DNA of 60,000 bases, from contig JACVTC010000025.1 in assembly GCA_016946835.1 (NCBI GenBank), forward strand, positions 250,001-310,000, written 5' to 3'. Below, piece by piece: positions 33,985 through 46,075 of this stretch (position 1 is its first letter; each line of letters starts with the position of its first letter). The translations under genes were made by a program, and so were the position numbers. The notes beneath the pieces are model-generated. The model saw only the letters and a program-made list of their open reading frames with translations. It was not told the DNA's origin and searched no databases. This DNA comes from Neocallimastix lanati (nom. inval.). Its lineage: Eukaryota > Neocallimastigomycota > Neocallimastigomycetes > Neocallimastigales > Neocallimastigaceae.

Positions 33985-34684
33985 ATTGCAATCACTCATC
34001 ATCAGAAGTACATTAGTATCTAAAAGTAAATTAGTTATAAAGACATTCCTGAGTTTTCTTGTTTTTAATACGTATGCTCTTATCATATATGAGTTCCCCA
34101 ATACCACACCATTGATCATCTTCTTTACCTCATGTTCCATTTTCATCAGTGTATTCAACTTTATGATTTAAAGAAGAACAATATGAATATACAAACACAC
34201 ACCCAGGAATATCTTTCATAGACAATACCACATAATTTTCCATTTTCAATACCCTAGTTACCAATTTCATTTCATCCACATGTTGAACTCGAGTATTTTG
34301 GTTAGAGTAGCATTTAACTCCTAATCTTGCAATATTAATAGTACATGTTAAATTTTTATATTTTTTAGGTTTTATAGTGGTAGGATAAATATTAAAACCA
34401 TTTATTCATTTCGTGGCATCAATTCGTGAATAAATAATGTCATCTTTAATAGTAAACTCTTGATAGTTATTGTTATTTTTACATTCTTGCATATATAAAG
34501 TATTACCGGAATAATTTAAACATTTATCATCGTATGTTGAAATAATAGAATAAAATTTACTGTCATTACTTTCCTCGATATGCCATTTATTCAAATTATT
34601 GTTAACATATTCATAATTAAGTTTTAATATATCTTGCTTGTTCCCGTATTCATCAGTTATTATTTTATGTTGAAGACATACCAT
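33985..34684 (-). pseudogene. Lectin-like plus tandem fungal dockerin relic
   Basis: Leftward from 34684 a 92-codon open part resembles a ricin-B/beta-trefoil module (DDKCLNYSGNTLYMQECK, QEFTIKDD). After a stop come two dockerin-like (CBM10-fold) modules in shifting frames: the first LGVKCYSNQNTRVQHVDE continued by GIENGKLCGI; the second SYCSSLNHKVEYTDENGT, a TGA where Trp is usual, then GKEDDQWCGI. Double dockerins anchor secreted enzymes in the cellulosomes of anaerobic fungi. At least two frameshifts and two stops. No catalytic module is recognised beside it. Confidence 0.65.
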
Positions 34685-34703
34685 TAACTTTTCATCAAAC
34701 TCG

Positions 34704-35098
34704 TTATTGGTAATATCTCTTCATCCTACATATGAATGATGAATGCGAATTATCTGAAACATCTGAATTACAAAAAATATAAGCAAAATTTAATTGTTGA
34801 CTGAAATTTTCAGGAAAACCAATTTTACCATAGACATCACTATCTCTTACTTTTTCTTCAATATCACTAAGGAAAAGCCATTTCATTGATTTATTACATT
34901 TAAATTTTCAACCAAACTATTACCCATATTTATATTACTATCAAGAATACTGACCCCTTTATCTTTATTAACAATAGCAATTGGTAAATTACCAGTATTT
35001 TGATATGGATCCCATGTACAATTAATATAAATCCATGCATATAAACCTAGTAATAAAGCTAAATCAAGTAGCATCATAGCCGCTATTGGCTTCTTCAA
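34704..35098 (-). pseudogene. YhgE/Pip N-terminal domain fragment
   Basis: Two adjoining open parts. 34883-35098: KKPIAAMM, a membrane helix (LLDLALLLGLYAWIYI), then WDPYQNTGNLPIAIVNKDKG and NMGNSLVENL. 34704-34886: KWLFLSDIEEKVRDSDVYGK, then IGFPENFS. Together they follow the N-terminal signature of bacterial YhgE/Pip membrane proteins (phage-infection-protein family), followed by a frame break. The central region and the C-terminal membrane helices are absent. The family is chiefly bacterial, so transfer is likely (inference). Confidence 0.75.
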
Positions 35099-35348
35099 AA
35101 TTTTTTTAAAATCATTGAAAAATATTTTTTTTAAAAAAAAAAAAAAAGAATTTTCTAAATGATTTGTGTAATCTTGAACAAAACACGATAAAATTAAATT
35201 AAATTTAATGGATGAAAAAAATTAATCCACTTAATCAAAATTACCTATATTCTTTCCATTGGTTACATTGAAAAGATGCCCAAGTCTTTAAATTTTAATT
35301 ATTATTAGAAAAAAAAAAATTTAATTTTTAATACAATAGAAAATAATT

Positions 35349-35389
<41 letters not shown>

Positions 35390-36739
35390 TATTTTTATAT
35401 TTATATATATAATTTGAATTTGACTAAAATTTTAAAGATTATTAAACAAATTATTAAAAAAAAAAAAAATTGTTAATTTTTATATATATAATGATAGAAA
35501 ATGATTAGAAATTCCTGATGAATAATTAAAAAATGTATTATTTTTAATAAGTAAAAATGACAAATAATAGTAATAATTAGTAATGACAAATAATAATGAC
35601 ATATAATAATAATATCTAGTAATGACAAATAATAATGACAAATAATAATAACAAATCAAAATAATAATAAGGAAATTATTTATTAATTATTCTCTAAATT
35701 GATTGATTTTTTAATAAAAGATAATTCAATTGACATTTTTAGTACAAAAAAAAAAAAGGAATATATTAGTAATAAAAATTTCTATTTTTTTTTTTTTTTT
35801 ATTCTTTTTCCTTTTAAATTTGTTTTTGATGTAATTTTTTATTTTCTTTCGTTTTGAATTTCACTATAATTAAGGTTTGAGAACAAAAACTAAATTTTAA
35901 AAAAATAATTTATTACTTATTCACAATTATTAATGACTTTTGATTTCATTCCTATATTTTATCCTTGATCAAAATCTAATTATGGAATTTTTGTACTTGA
36001 ATTAGATTTAATTTACCAATTTTTTTCTTTTTTTTTATTTTTAATTTTTAATTTTTTTAATTTTTTTTTGATTTTTTTAATTTTTTTTTGATTTTTTTAA
36101 TTTTTTTGATTTTTTAATGTTTAGATGTTGTAATAGCTTCAAAAATATGTAATATATAATTTTTTTATCATTTCCTATTTTGTTTTAATCATAATTATTA
36201 CAATTATTATTATGCGGTTAAATCTAAATTTAATTTATTATTCACAATTTATTTTTTCCCATAGTTAATATTATATAATAATATTATTATTAAGATAATT
36301 TAATGAAAAAATTTTTAATGATATATTTATTAATATTATTATATAAATGAAATAAAAATAAATAAATAAATAAATTTAAAAAAAAAAATCAAATGAAATG
36401 AAATAAATAATAATTTTTAATGATATAGTATATCATATTGTATTTATAATTAAAATAATAAAAATTAAATTAAATAATTTATTCTTAGTAAAAAAATATC
36501 TATACATATATATATATAAAATAGAATATTTTAGTAAAAAAATATTTAAAAAAAAAAAATTATAAAAAAAAAAAATAAAATAAATAAAATAAAAAATATA
36601 TTAATAGCTTTAATATAAAAATAATTTAAATAAATTAAAACTAAAAAAAAATTATACTTATAATTTAATAATTTATCATATAATAAAATTAATTCATTAT
36701 AATAAAAAAAAAAGACTAATTTTATTAATAGATTCTATA
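35099..36739. other. Gene-free repeat-rich spacer
   Basis: Holds (TA)n at about 35356-35386, TAATGACAAATAA-type units near 35555-35660, and TTTTTTTGATTTTTTTAA units near 36050-36115. Homopolymers elsewhere. No coding signal. Confidence 0.7.
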
Positions 36740-38512
36740 AAACTATATTTAAATCAAAAAATTCAAAATGACTATGGTGTCAAAAGAAAAAATGTTAAAA
36801 CCATTAAAGATTTAGTTTTAGAGGCAGCAAAACTCTATAAAAGTAAACCTTTTATTAATTATCAAGATGAGAATGAAATGAAAAAAATTTCCTTCAAGGA
36901 AGTATCCTCTAACTGTGAATCATATTCTGTATAGATTAATGATTTAAAGGAAAAGACCCTTAAAATCAATTCATGTTGGTCTTTTAGGTGTAGGAAATGT
37001 AAACTATTTCATGATCTTTCTCGCAACTATGTTTAGTGGAAATTTAACAGTTCCGATTGAATCCTTCTCTTGAAATGAATATCTTAATCTATTATATCGA
37101 CTTCTCAGACATTGAAATTTTGTTCTATGAATCTAAATATCAGTCCAAAATTTCAATTTTAAAAGAAAAATGTCCAAAGGTTAAGCATTTTAATTCCAAT
37201 TGAGAAGGACATCAGAAGAAGGGATACCCTTGACGATGGAAGTGAAGAAGAAAATAAGGGGGAGGAAAAAGATTTTATCGATATCATGAATCCATATGAA
37301 AAGAAAGGAACCATTTGCCATGTAAAAAAGGAATTAGAATGCTTTAGTTATCTTTACTTCAGGTACCACAACCAGGAAAGAAAAAGGCGGTCGTTTTAAC
37401 CCATGAAAATTTGATTGATCGTGTCTTCTCTTCCATCGTCAATAAAAATGAGGTATACCTTCAGATCCTTCCCTACCACTATATCTTTTCAACCTGTGAC
37501 TTTTTCGGAGGTTTAAAAATGGAAAAAATTTAGTCCAATAATTTACAGCTCTATCAACCTACTCGTAGGAATGTCGTCCCACTCATCGTGAAAAATCTTT
37601 TAAATCGTGTCAAATTTATTCGTGAAGAAAATCCTAATATCATGAACAGTTTCATTATTCAATATCAAAGAAATCTTCGTCAATTTGATACGATTTGGTG
37701 GACAGCCTACCCAAATGGAACCAGTTCCTTTCGAATTTTGTTCTCATCATATCTCTGTATCTTTGATACTGGAAAGCAGTTTACTCTTATGCTCGATGCT
37801 GTTGGGAAAATATTTTCGATTTAGAACGCTTCGAAATGTTTATCGAAATCATAGAGGAGGTTTATCGTCGCGTCGCCGTCATTCACGGAGCTCTAAAAGA
37901 TTGATGAAATTTTGGATGGTATTTCCCAGAGCTACATCACCGAGTATCATACATTTTCAATTGAAGCGTTAAATGATGCCATTGGTGAAAAGTATATTTC
38001 ATGTGAGGAGGAGGAAAGCGAAGAAGTTCTTCATGCCTATATTATTTTAGATAAGCATTTGAAAAAGCATCTCCTCAATGGATGGGGAGATTTATATCTT
38101 GAAGAAAATGATAAATTAATCCCTGATGATGATGATGATGATGATGACCATACAACCAAATATATTAAAAAATCCATATGGTGAAGGTCGTCTCCTCAAA
38201 ATAGGCTATACTGGTTATTTTTTGGAGTAAGGGAGAACTTACCATCCTAGAAAATGACAGTAGATACTGTATTCTTCCTGATCGTCCTTTCCCATTCATC
38301 TATGAAAATATTAATGGTATTGAAAAAGCAATAAAGGAGTACGAAGGAGTCGAAAAGGTCACGATCGACTTAAAGTATATCTCAAATGTATACAAAATCA
38401 TTGCTCATGTTTATGGTATCGATGAATCCAATAAAGCTGTCATAATAAAATTTTTAAAATCTAAATTAAAAAGTCAATTAATACCTGCTGAAAATATAAT
38501 ATTTCATAATTA
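36740..38512 (+). pseudogene. AMP-binding (adenylate-forming) enzyme relic
   Basis: A decayed full-length gene in changing frames. N-terminus: TIKDLVLEAAKLYKSKPFIN, KISFKEVSSN; then HVGLLGVGNVNYFMIF, SGNLTVPIE and EILFYESKYQSKI. The core motif is PGKKKAVVLTHENLI (A3/P-loop-like) followed by LQILPYHYIFS. The C-terminus near 38160-38510 has NPYGEGRLLKIG, GIEKAIKEYEGVEKV and IIKFLKSKLKSQLIPAENI. This is the class of acyl-CoA synthetases and NRPS adenylation domains, which activate acids as adenylates; the two are not separable here. An Asp8 run (38125-38148) and multiple stops are present. Confidence 0.62.
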
Positions 38513-38759
38513 ATTTAAAAAAAATTATTTAATTTAAATTTAAGAGTTTTAATTAATTAAATAATTTAAATAATTTAAATATTACTTAAACATAAAATAA
38601 TTAAAAAAAAAAAAAAAATTAAAAAAAAAAAATTTTTTTTTTTTTTTTGAATTATTTAGTATAAAATATTATATCAAATAAAAAAAAATTGAAAATATGA
38701 AGTAATTAATTTTAAAAATTTTAAAAACAAAAAAAACAAAATTTTGTTTTCTTTTATTA

Positions 38760-39700
38760 ATACCTCTCTATATTAATAGTAATATATTCTTGAAGAAATT
38801 GTACCCAATGATATCGACTGTTTTTTCCAGGTCCATGGAGAGTTGATAGAAAAGGAATAGCCTATATCAGATGTATCAATTTCAGCTTTTAGTGATTCTG
38901 ATGATAATCGATGGTTATCCTTTCTAAAGTGGTGTCTAGTACGAGGAGAGAAAACTGGAATACTGGAAGACTATTGAAAGTGAACCTAATGTTTAATATT
39001 GTTTTAAACTGGATATGTAGTAACATTGCAGTTCTAAAATTATTTAATATCATAGAGTTTCTACATATTATCAGTATAATGAATCTCTTGTATTTTTTTT
39101 TTTTTACTTCAGTATTCATTTGAATATGTATTTTTTTCTAGAGTATTATTTAAACGCTCATGTAGCTATTGTAAAAATGGAAATGTAGGAGATTGATTCA
39201 CTCCGAAGCTTTTGTTTTTAAGACATTTTTTAACGGATGGGAATCCTTTTTTTTTTATAGTCGTTCATTACTAACATTTTATTTACTTTTACATTTATAC
39301 CCCTTCGTTACAAATTCTTATCATAGTAACAAAGAATATAAAATATTAATACTAACGAGAGAAAAGTTATGGTTAATAATAGTAGTATTAATGATAAGTG
39401 AAAATAGGAATATTAATATTAGTGATAGTGAAAATAATAGTATTGTTACTAATAATGTGGTGAACAGGTCAATTAGTGAAAAATCATGTAAATATTTTCG
39501 TCATTTTCTGAATAATGAGTGTTTATAAATATATATGTGTCCTGGTACCGACTCTATAACTTCCTTCTTGGCAGGAAGAGATGTAGACATTATTGATTTA
39601 AATTATAAAAAAAGGAATGGGATGTTTTGGTTTAATAAATTAAAATCATTTCTGGTGATTATTCTTAAAAAATATTAATGCTTGGATGCGATCTGCGGCT

Positions 39701-39751
<51 letters not shown>

Positions 39752-39992
39752 GAAATTATGCCTAGAGGCTAGTATTAGTACTTGACAAGGGTTGCTATTC
39801 AAACCTGATAAACGCAAACTAACCAAGGAGGGTCAACGCTGAAAATGCAGTTAAGACAGGCGAGCAGGGCCAATGCCTCTGAAGGATAAAGACAATAATT
39901 TTTTTTTTTTTTTTTTTTTTTTTAAGATAGTCAATTCAAATCCTAATTACGAAATAAGTAATCTGGAGGTGAGGTTCATTGCTTGTGAACTC
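38760..39992 (+). pseudogene. CCCH zinc-finger / DUF1771 (Smr-type) protein relic
   Basis: Exon-like pieces on the plus strand, separated by T-runs. 38793-38965: ILEEIVPNDIDCFFQVHGEL, then SFLKWCLVRGEKTG. 39470-39530: SCKYFRHFLNNEC, half of a CCCH finger, followed by MCPGTDSITSFLAGRD, where a second finger would lie. 39748-39890: GLLFKPDKRK, LTKEGQR and, one frame over, MQLRQASRANASE, matching the DUF1771 pattern that precedes Smr nuclease-like domains. 39930-39990 is open (NPNYEISNLEVRFIACEL) but unassigned. The combination is known in eukaryotic Smr proteins; the call rests on short matches. Confidence 0.45.
39704..39747 (+). repeat. T44 homopolymer
   Basis: Uninterrupted T run between two exon-like pieces of the CCCH/DUF1771 relic. 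A T-run of about 24 follows at 39899-39922. Confidence 0.95.
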
Positions 39993-41152
39993 TTTTTTTT
40001 CTGAATATATTTGTACAATTTATTTTGAAAGTTGCTTTTTTTTTTCCCTTTACTATTTTAAATATGATTATGTTCTAATTTGACAAATAATATTTTTATT
40101 TTTTTATTAATTCTCTGTTTTTTTTTTATTGTTTTTTTTTTTTTTATAAAAAAATTACTCATGAATAAATAAATAAAGTTTAAAGTTCACAATAATTGCA
40201 GCTGTAAGAAAAAATAATATCGAAGATATTTATATACATAAAATTTATAATATATTTTTAATAAAAAAAAAAAGAAATTGGCTTACTTAAAGAATTTATA
40301 TTAATACCCTATATATCTAATATATAATAAAGAATATTAGTTAATATTAATAAATATTATAAATAATATATAATAAATATATTTTATATATATATTTTTA
40401 AATATTATATCTTTAATAATAATTTACTATATAAAATTTTATTATTAAGATAACTATATACTTAAAAAAAAAAAATAAAAATATTTGTTAAATATAAAAT
40501 TAATACTAAGTAATAATTAATAAAATTGAAATTTATTCCTGTAGATAAAATTTATTTTATCGATAAAAATGGTGAAATAAATATTTTTATTAAAATAAAT
40601 AGTTATATTAATATATAAAAAAAAATTTTTTTTTTATTATATATATCATTTGAAAAATTGTCATTAATATTCACATTCTCACAAATCCGAAAACTGTAAT
40701 TTCAATTACAATTATAACTTTCTCTAAAAAAATTACAAAAAATTTAACTTTTAAATTAATTATATATATATATATTTTAAAAAAATACTCAATTGTTTAT
40801 TCATTTATATTTATTTTTTATTTATATTTATTTATTTTTATTTATTTACATTTTTTTTTATTGTATTTTATTTTTTTAATAACATATAATTTTTTTTTAA
40901 TTAAAATATTATCTATACTTTTTCAATTAAAACTTAAAAAATAAAATTTTATATTATATTACTTTCAATGTTATATTCATTTTGATTTATAACTACTAAA
41001 ATTAATGTTATAATTATTTATATATAATTTTTTTTATCACGTTATAAAGAAAAGAAGACTATACTAAAAATCTATTTTTATTTATTCTTTTTTTTTTTTT
41101 TTTTATATTTTTTTAATTTTATATATATATATATATATCTTAATTTTTTAAT
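39993..41152. other. Gene-free spacer
   Basis: A+T-rich with several T/A homopolymers of 10 or more and (TA)n at 41120-41138. Nothing coding. Confidence 0.7.
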
Positions 41153-42603
41153 CTAATTTTTTCTTTGGGAAGCTAACCATGACCACATGTTACCATCTTT
41201 GCTACAATTAGCATTTGTGACATAGTTGTCTGTGGTAGTAACTTTACCATCTTTAATAGTTATATTTTCAAAGTCTGCAACTACCTTGGCATTATCAAAT
41301 TGTTTCTTAACTTGGTCATTGAAAGCATAAACCCATGAGTAGTGGCCCATATATTGAACTTCTGGATCATCTGTACCAATAACATGATCGGTTAAGGTGT
41401 AATGAACATTCTTAGCTCCAGCATTCATTAATCTGTAGTATGTTGAAATAGAAGTGGCTAAGGGATCAACAGTAGTATCATCTTCGGAATGTAAGAACCA
41501 AATATTGTAATCCTTAATATCTTCAATCATATCTTCAGAAATGTTTCTGTCCATGTAAGCTTCACAAATTGGATAGAAAGCAGTAAAGAAGTCACCATGC
41601 TCAAACATCATATTCATAGTCATGTATCCTCCGTTAGAACAACCTCCAATGTAAATTCTGTCAGTATCAATATCAGAATTATTGGCAACATAATCTTTAA
41701 TCGCTTCAAATAAACCGCATCATAAATAGAAGTTTGTCTCTTACCAGAAATGTCATTATTGTAAGCACTATTACCTCTGTCCATCCACATGGTTGGAGTT
41801 TGAACTGCAAGCACATAGGCTCCCTTAAGATCATCAGAAATGAAGTACTTTTGAATTCCTTCCTTGGCAAGAGCAGTCACTTCATTACCTAATAAGGTGA
41901 TATCGATATCTCTACCACCTTCACCAGCACCATGTAACCAAATAACTAATGGATTCTTACCTCCATCCTTTTCAACTCCTTTTGGAGTAAAGGAAGCACG
42001 TTGTAAAGTAATACAGTGAGCAGTAAATGAATCCTTTTTCCATTCTTTAGTTTCCGGAACAACATAGTTATCTGCTAGATTGTATTTGAAAGTCTTCCAT
42101 ACCTTCTTGTCACCACCATATTCCAATTTACCGACTTTGAAGGACTTTCCTTCCTTTAAATCTAAATCTAATTCATAGTTGGTACTCCATGAATTTCTAC
42201 CGGTATCCATATCGTATGTAAATGGACTAGCTTCACCACCCATGGAAACACCAAAGGATGGAATGACTGCAGCTTTAACAGTGAATTCCAGAGCTACATA
42301 TTTCGAAGGGCCTTTTTGTTTCTTACCACTGGCATCAGTATTGTAGGCATCAATAATTTCACGTTCAATATGATCTGTTTTAATAGCAAAAGTATCAATA
42401 TCAAATCCGCTAACCTTATCTTGGAATTCAACGATAATCTTTGGAACCGCTGGACCCTATTCATAACCTTGAACGATCATCTGAGCACCAATAGCAGATT
42501 TTGATGCTTTTGGAATGCATTTTCTTATAGCTTTACCTTCAACAGATACTGAAAATAAAGCAGTAACGTATAATAATGCCTTTAAAATTAATTTTGCATT
42601 CAT
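41153..42603 (-). pseudogene. Secreted alpha/beta-hydrolase esterase (CE1/feruloyl-esterase-like), lightly broken
   Basis: About 482 codons from the ATG at 42601-42603. Signal peptide MNAKLILKALLYVTALFSVS; an N-terminal domain of ~190 residues; hydrolase domain from NPLVIWLHGAGEGG; nucleophile GGCSNGGYM; acid in HSEDDTTVDP; His in GHYSW. This is the carbohydrate-esterase or prolyl-oligopeptidase-like family that removes acyl groups from plant cell-wall polymers. Only two lesions are seen: a TAG at codon 49 (42457-42459, in GYE-stop-GPAVP, where a TGG is one change away) and a single-base frameshift near 41705. All else is open, so loss is recent, or the lesions are sequencing errors. No dockerin is attached. 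Bacterial origin is likely. Confidence 0.85.
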
Positions 42604-43063
42604 TTTTTTTTTTAATTTTATTATATTTTTTCTTATTTCTTTTTTTTTTTTTTTTTTTTTTTTTTGAAATTATTTAAAAATTTTTACTTTTTACTTTTTA
42701 TTTTATAATTTATATTTTATATTTTATATTTTTTATTCTTTATTTTATATTTTTTATCCTTTATATTCTATATTTTATATTTTTTTTATTAAACAAAACT
42801 AAGAGAAAATTTTTTGTTTTTATATTTTTTTTTTAAATATAATAATAAACTCGAAATAATATTTTAATAATTTTTTATAAAATATTAAAAAAATATATAT
42901 ATATATATAAAGCCATTATTTTTGATATTTAATATAAAAATATTTCATAAAATAAATTAAAATAATAAATAATAAATATTTATATTAAAATTATTATTAA
43001 ATAAGATTTAAAAAATAATTTATAATATTTAATAATTAATTTTAAAATTATTTATTTTCTTTG

Positions 43064-43101
<38 letters not shown>

Positions 43102-44209
43102 TTATTTTATAATTATTATTATTTTTTATTTATTATAAATTAAATATATTAAATTATATAAATAATAAAGTTCATCACTATTAATTTTTCCTTTAATTTA
43201 TAATTAAATTAAAAATTAATATTATTAAAAAAAATGATAATATTATTGAGGATGCCGTCACCTCATTAAAATATTTAAAATATGGTAAATTTTTAATAAT
43301 GGTGACATAAAAATATACAAAATATCATTTTTTCATACTTAACATTAAATAAAAAATAATTAAATATTAAAATAAGTAAATAAATAAGTAAATAAATGAA
43401 TATAATAGATAATAGAATAAACTGAATATTTTCATATATATATATATTTGATATAATAAAAAAAATTTTAATATCATCTTTCTTTATTATTTAAAATATA
43501 AAAATATACTCTTATTTTCAATAAAAATATGTAATATGCATATTTTTATTAAAAGATTAATAGAGTTTAAATACAAGATTTTTACTGTATACATTAATAA
43601 TGAATGAATTACTAAATGTTAATTAAATATATATATATTTTTTTTCTTTATATTTGATATAACTATATTGGATTTCATTTTTTTTATTTTTTATTTTATT
43701 CTTATTTTATTATATTAAAAAAAAACTTTTAAATTATAGGATATAAATGATTATTTAAAAAAAAATAATATTTTAATTTTAATTTAAATTTTAATTTTAG
43801 TTTTAATTTATAGTTAGATATTTTAATATTATAAATAATTTAATATCTTTTTTTTTTTTTTTCAAATATTTTTTACAAGGAGAAATTTTTTTAATAGAAC
43901 ATTTAATGAATTAGGATAATATTTAATGAATATTTTTATTTTACAAATATTCATTAAATATTATCCAATAAAAAAAAATTTTTTTTTTACTTAATTTTTT
44001 TTTTTTTTTTTATTAATTATTAAAATTCTCTAAATGATTTATAAAATATTTAAATATAAATATAATAAATATATTTTGAGTTAATAATTTAAAATATATA
44101 GTTTTTTTTTTGTGGCATAAAAAAAAATAAACATATAAATATTATAAATTTTTAATTATATTATCATTATTATTAAGTAAAAAAATATATATATATATAT
44201 ATTTAAAAA

Positions 44210-44240
<31 letters not shown>

Positions 44241-45286
44241 TTAGGTTAACAAAATTGAAAAATTACCAGATACATCAAATATTATTTAAAAAAATAATTA
44301 TAAAAAAAAAAATTGACTTGTTCAACAATAATTAATTTTAATTAATTTTAATTAATTTTATTACACGTGTTTTAGGAAAGTTACAAAAATTAAATTTATT
44401 TAATGTTGTCTGTTTAATAATTTAAAATTTTTAATATTTTCTCTTTTTCAAATATTTTTAGAAGAGGTACCAAGGAAAATTTTATAATTGCTACATTTAA
44501 TTAATAAGGATAATATTTAATTAATACCTTTATTTTAAATTTTTTTTTTTTTTTTAATATTTATTAAAATTCTCTAAATGATTTATAAATAAATATTTAT
44601 TTATAAATATGATTTTGGTTAATAATTAAAAATATAGTATGTTTTTTGTGGCAAAAAAAAAAAAAAATAGATAAATATTATAATTTTTAATTTTATTATC
44701 ATTATATTAAAATAAATTAAAAAAAAATAATTAAAAAAAAATAATTAAAAAAAATGATTAAAAAAATTATTATTATCATTATCATTATCAATATTATTAT
44801 CATTAATTGTTTGTTATTTATTATTTATTATTATAAATTATTTTAATTTATTTTTAGGAGAATTTTGTTAGAAATATAAGTTCAATATTATATTTTATTT
44901 CTATAGTATTATTCCTATATAATAATTATTTTATTATTATAAAATTATTTTATATAATAATTTTATTTTATTTTGTAATAATGTATTATATTGTATTACA
45001 AGAATTTTCTAATACTTCTATGTAATAAAATTGTATATCATAATTTTAAATTATGTAGAATGAAGATATATAAATAAGTGGTGAACTTATAAATTTAAAT
45101 AAAAAAAAAAAGTTTTTTTTTTTTTTATAAAATCTAAATTTTCATCTAATTTTCATAATAAAGTGTAAAAAATTTCTTATACATTTAATAAAATAAATAC
45201 ATATATAATTATATAATACATATATAATATATAATATATATAATATATATAACATATATATAATACATTATATATATAACATACAC
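42604..45286. other. Gene-free repeat region
   Basis: T-runs of 20-35 (42642-42665, 43068-43099), (TA)n and a diverged unit present at 43860-44200 and again at 44455-44720. Both copies contain TTAAAATTCTCTAAATGATT followed about 90 bp later by a T-run with GTGGCA and an A-run. No protein-like frame. Confidence 0.7.
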
Positions 45287-45378
45287 ATAATATCCATATT
45301 TTAATTTATTTTTCATTTTTTATATTTTTAATTTTTTTATATCTCCATTTAATTAAATTTAAGGAATTTAATGAATAT

Positions 45379-45420
<42 letters not shown>

Positions 45421-45475
45421 TATAAAAAAATTAAAAATATAAAAAATGAAAAATAAATTAAAATATGGATATTAT
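45287..45475. repeat. 58-bp perfect inverted repeat with poly(A) in the loop
   Basis: Arms 45287-45344 and 45418-45475 are exact reverse complements as I read them, with a 73-bp spacer that includes an A-run of about 33. Part of the spacer (45345-45385) recurs inverted at 45781-45825. DNA or RNA from here would fold into a long hairpin. Confidence 0.9.
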
Positions 45476-45959
45476 AAATTATATATTATTACATTATATA
45501 CTATATATTATATATTATATACGTATTTATTTTATTAAATATACTTTATAAATTCTAAAAAAAAAAAAAAATAACAATAAATAATTGAATAATAATAAAT
45601 AATTGAATAATAATAAATAATAAATAATAAATAATGGAATAATAAATAATGGAATAATAAATTATATAATAATAAATAATAAATAATAAATAATAAATAA
45701 TAAATAATAAATAAAAATAATAAATAATAAATAATAAATATTAAATAATAATGATAATAACAATGATAATTTTTTTTTTTTTAATTTAAATATTCATTAA
45801 ATTCCTTTAATTTAATGGAGATATTTTTTTTATATATAATTATAAAATATTTAAATATAAATAATAAATAATATAATTTAATTTTATAAATCGTTAATAA
45901 GCATTTTTATGGCATATTTTTTAATTTTATTATTATAAAAACAAAATAAAATTTATTGA

Positions 45960-46035
45960 GTCAGCAGTTTATAGTTTTATGTAGTACAAAGATTGAATAA
46001 GTATTATAATCATATTTATCAATTTTATAATATTA

Positions 46036-46075
<40 letters not shown>

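Noticed and set aside
39748-39898. GC-richer island bounded by T-runs, considered as a Pol III non-coding RNA
   Set aside because: It reads as protein pieces fitting DUF1771 in two frames, and neighbouring pieces also look coding; no known RNA signature was seen.
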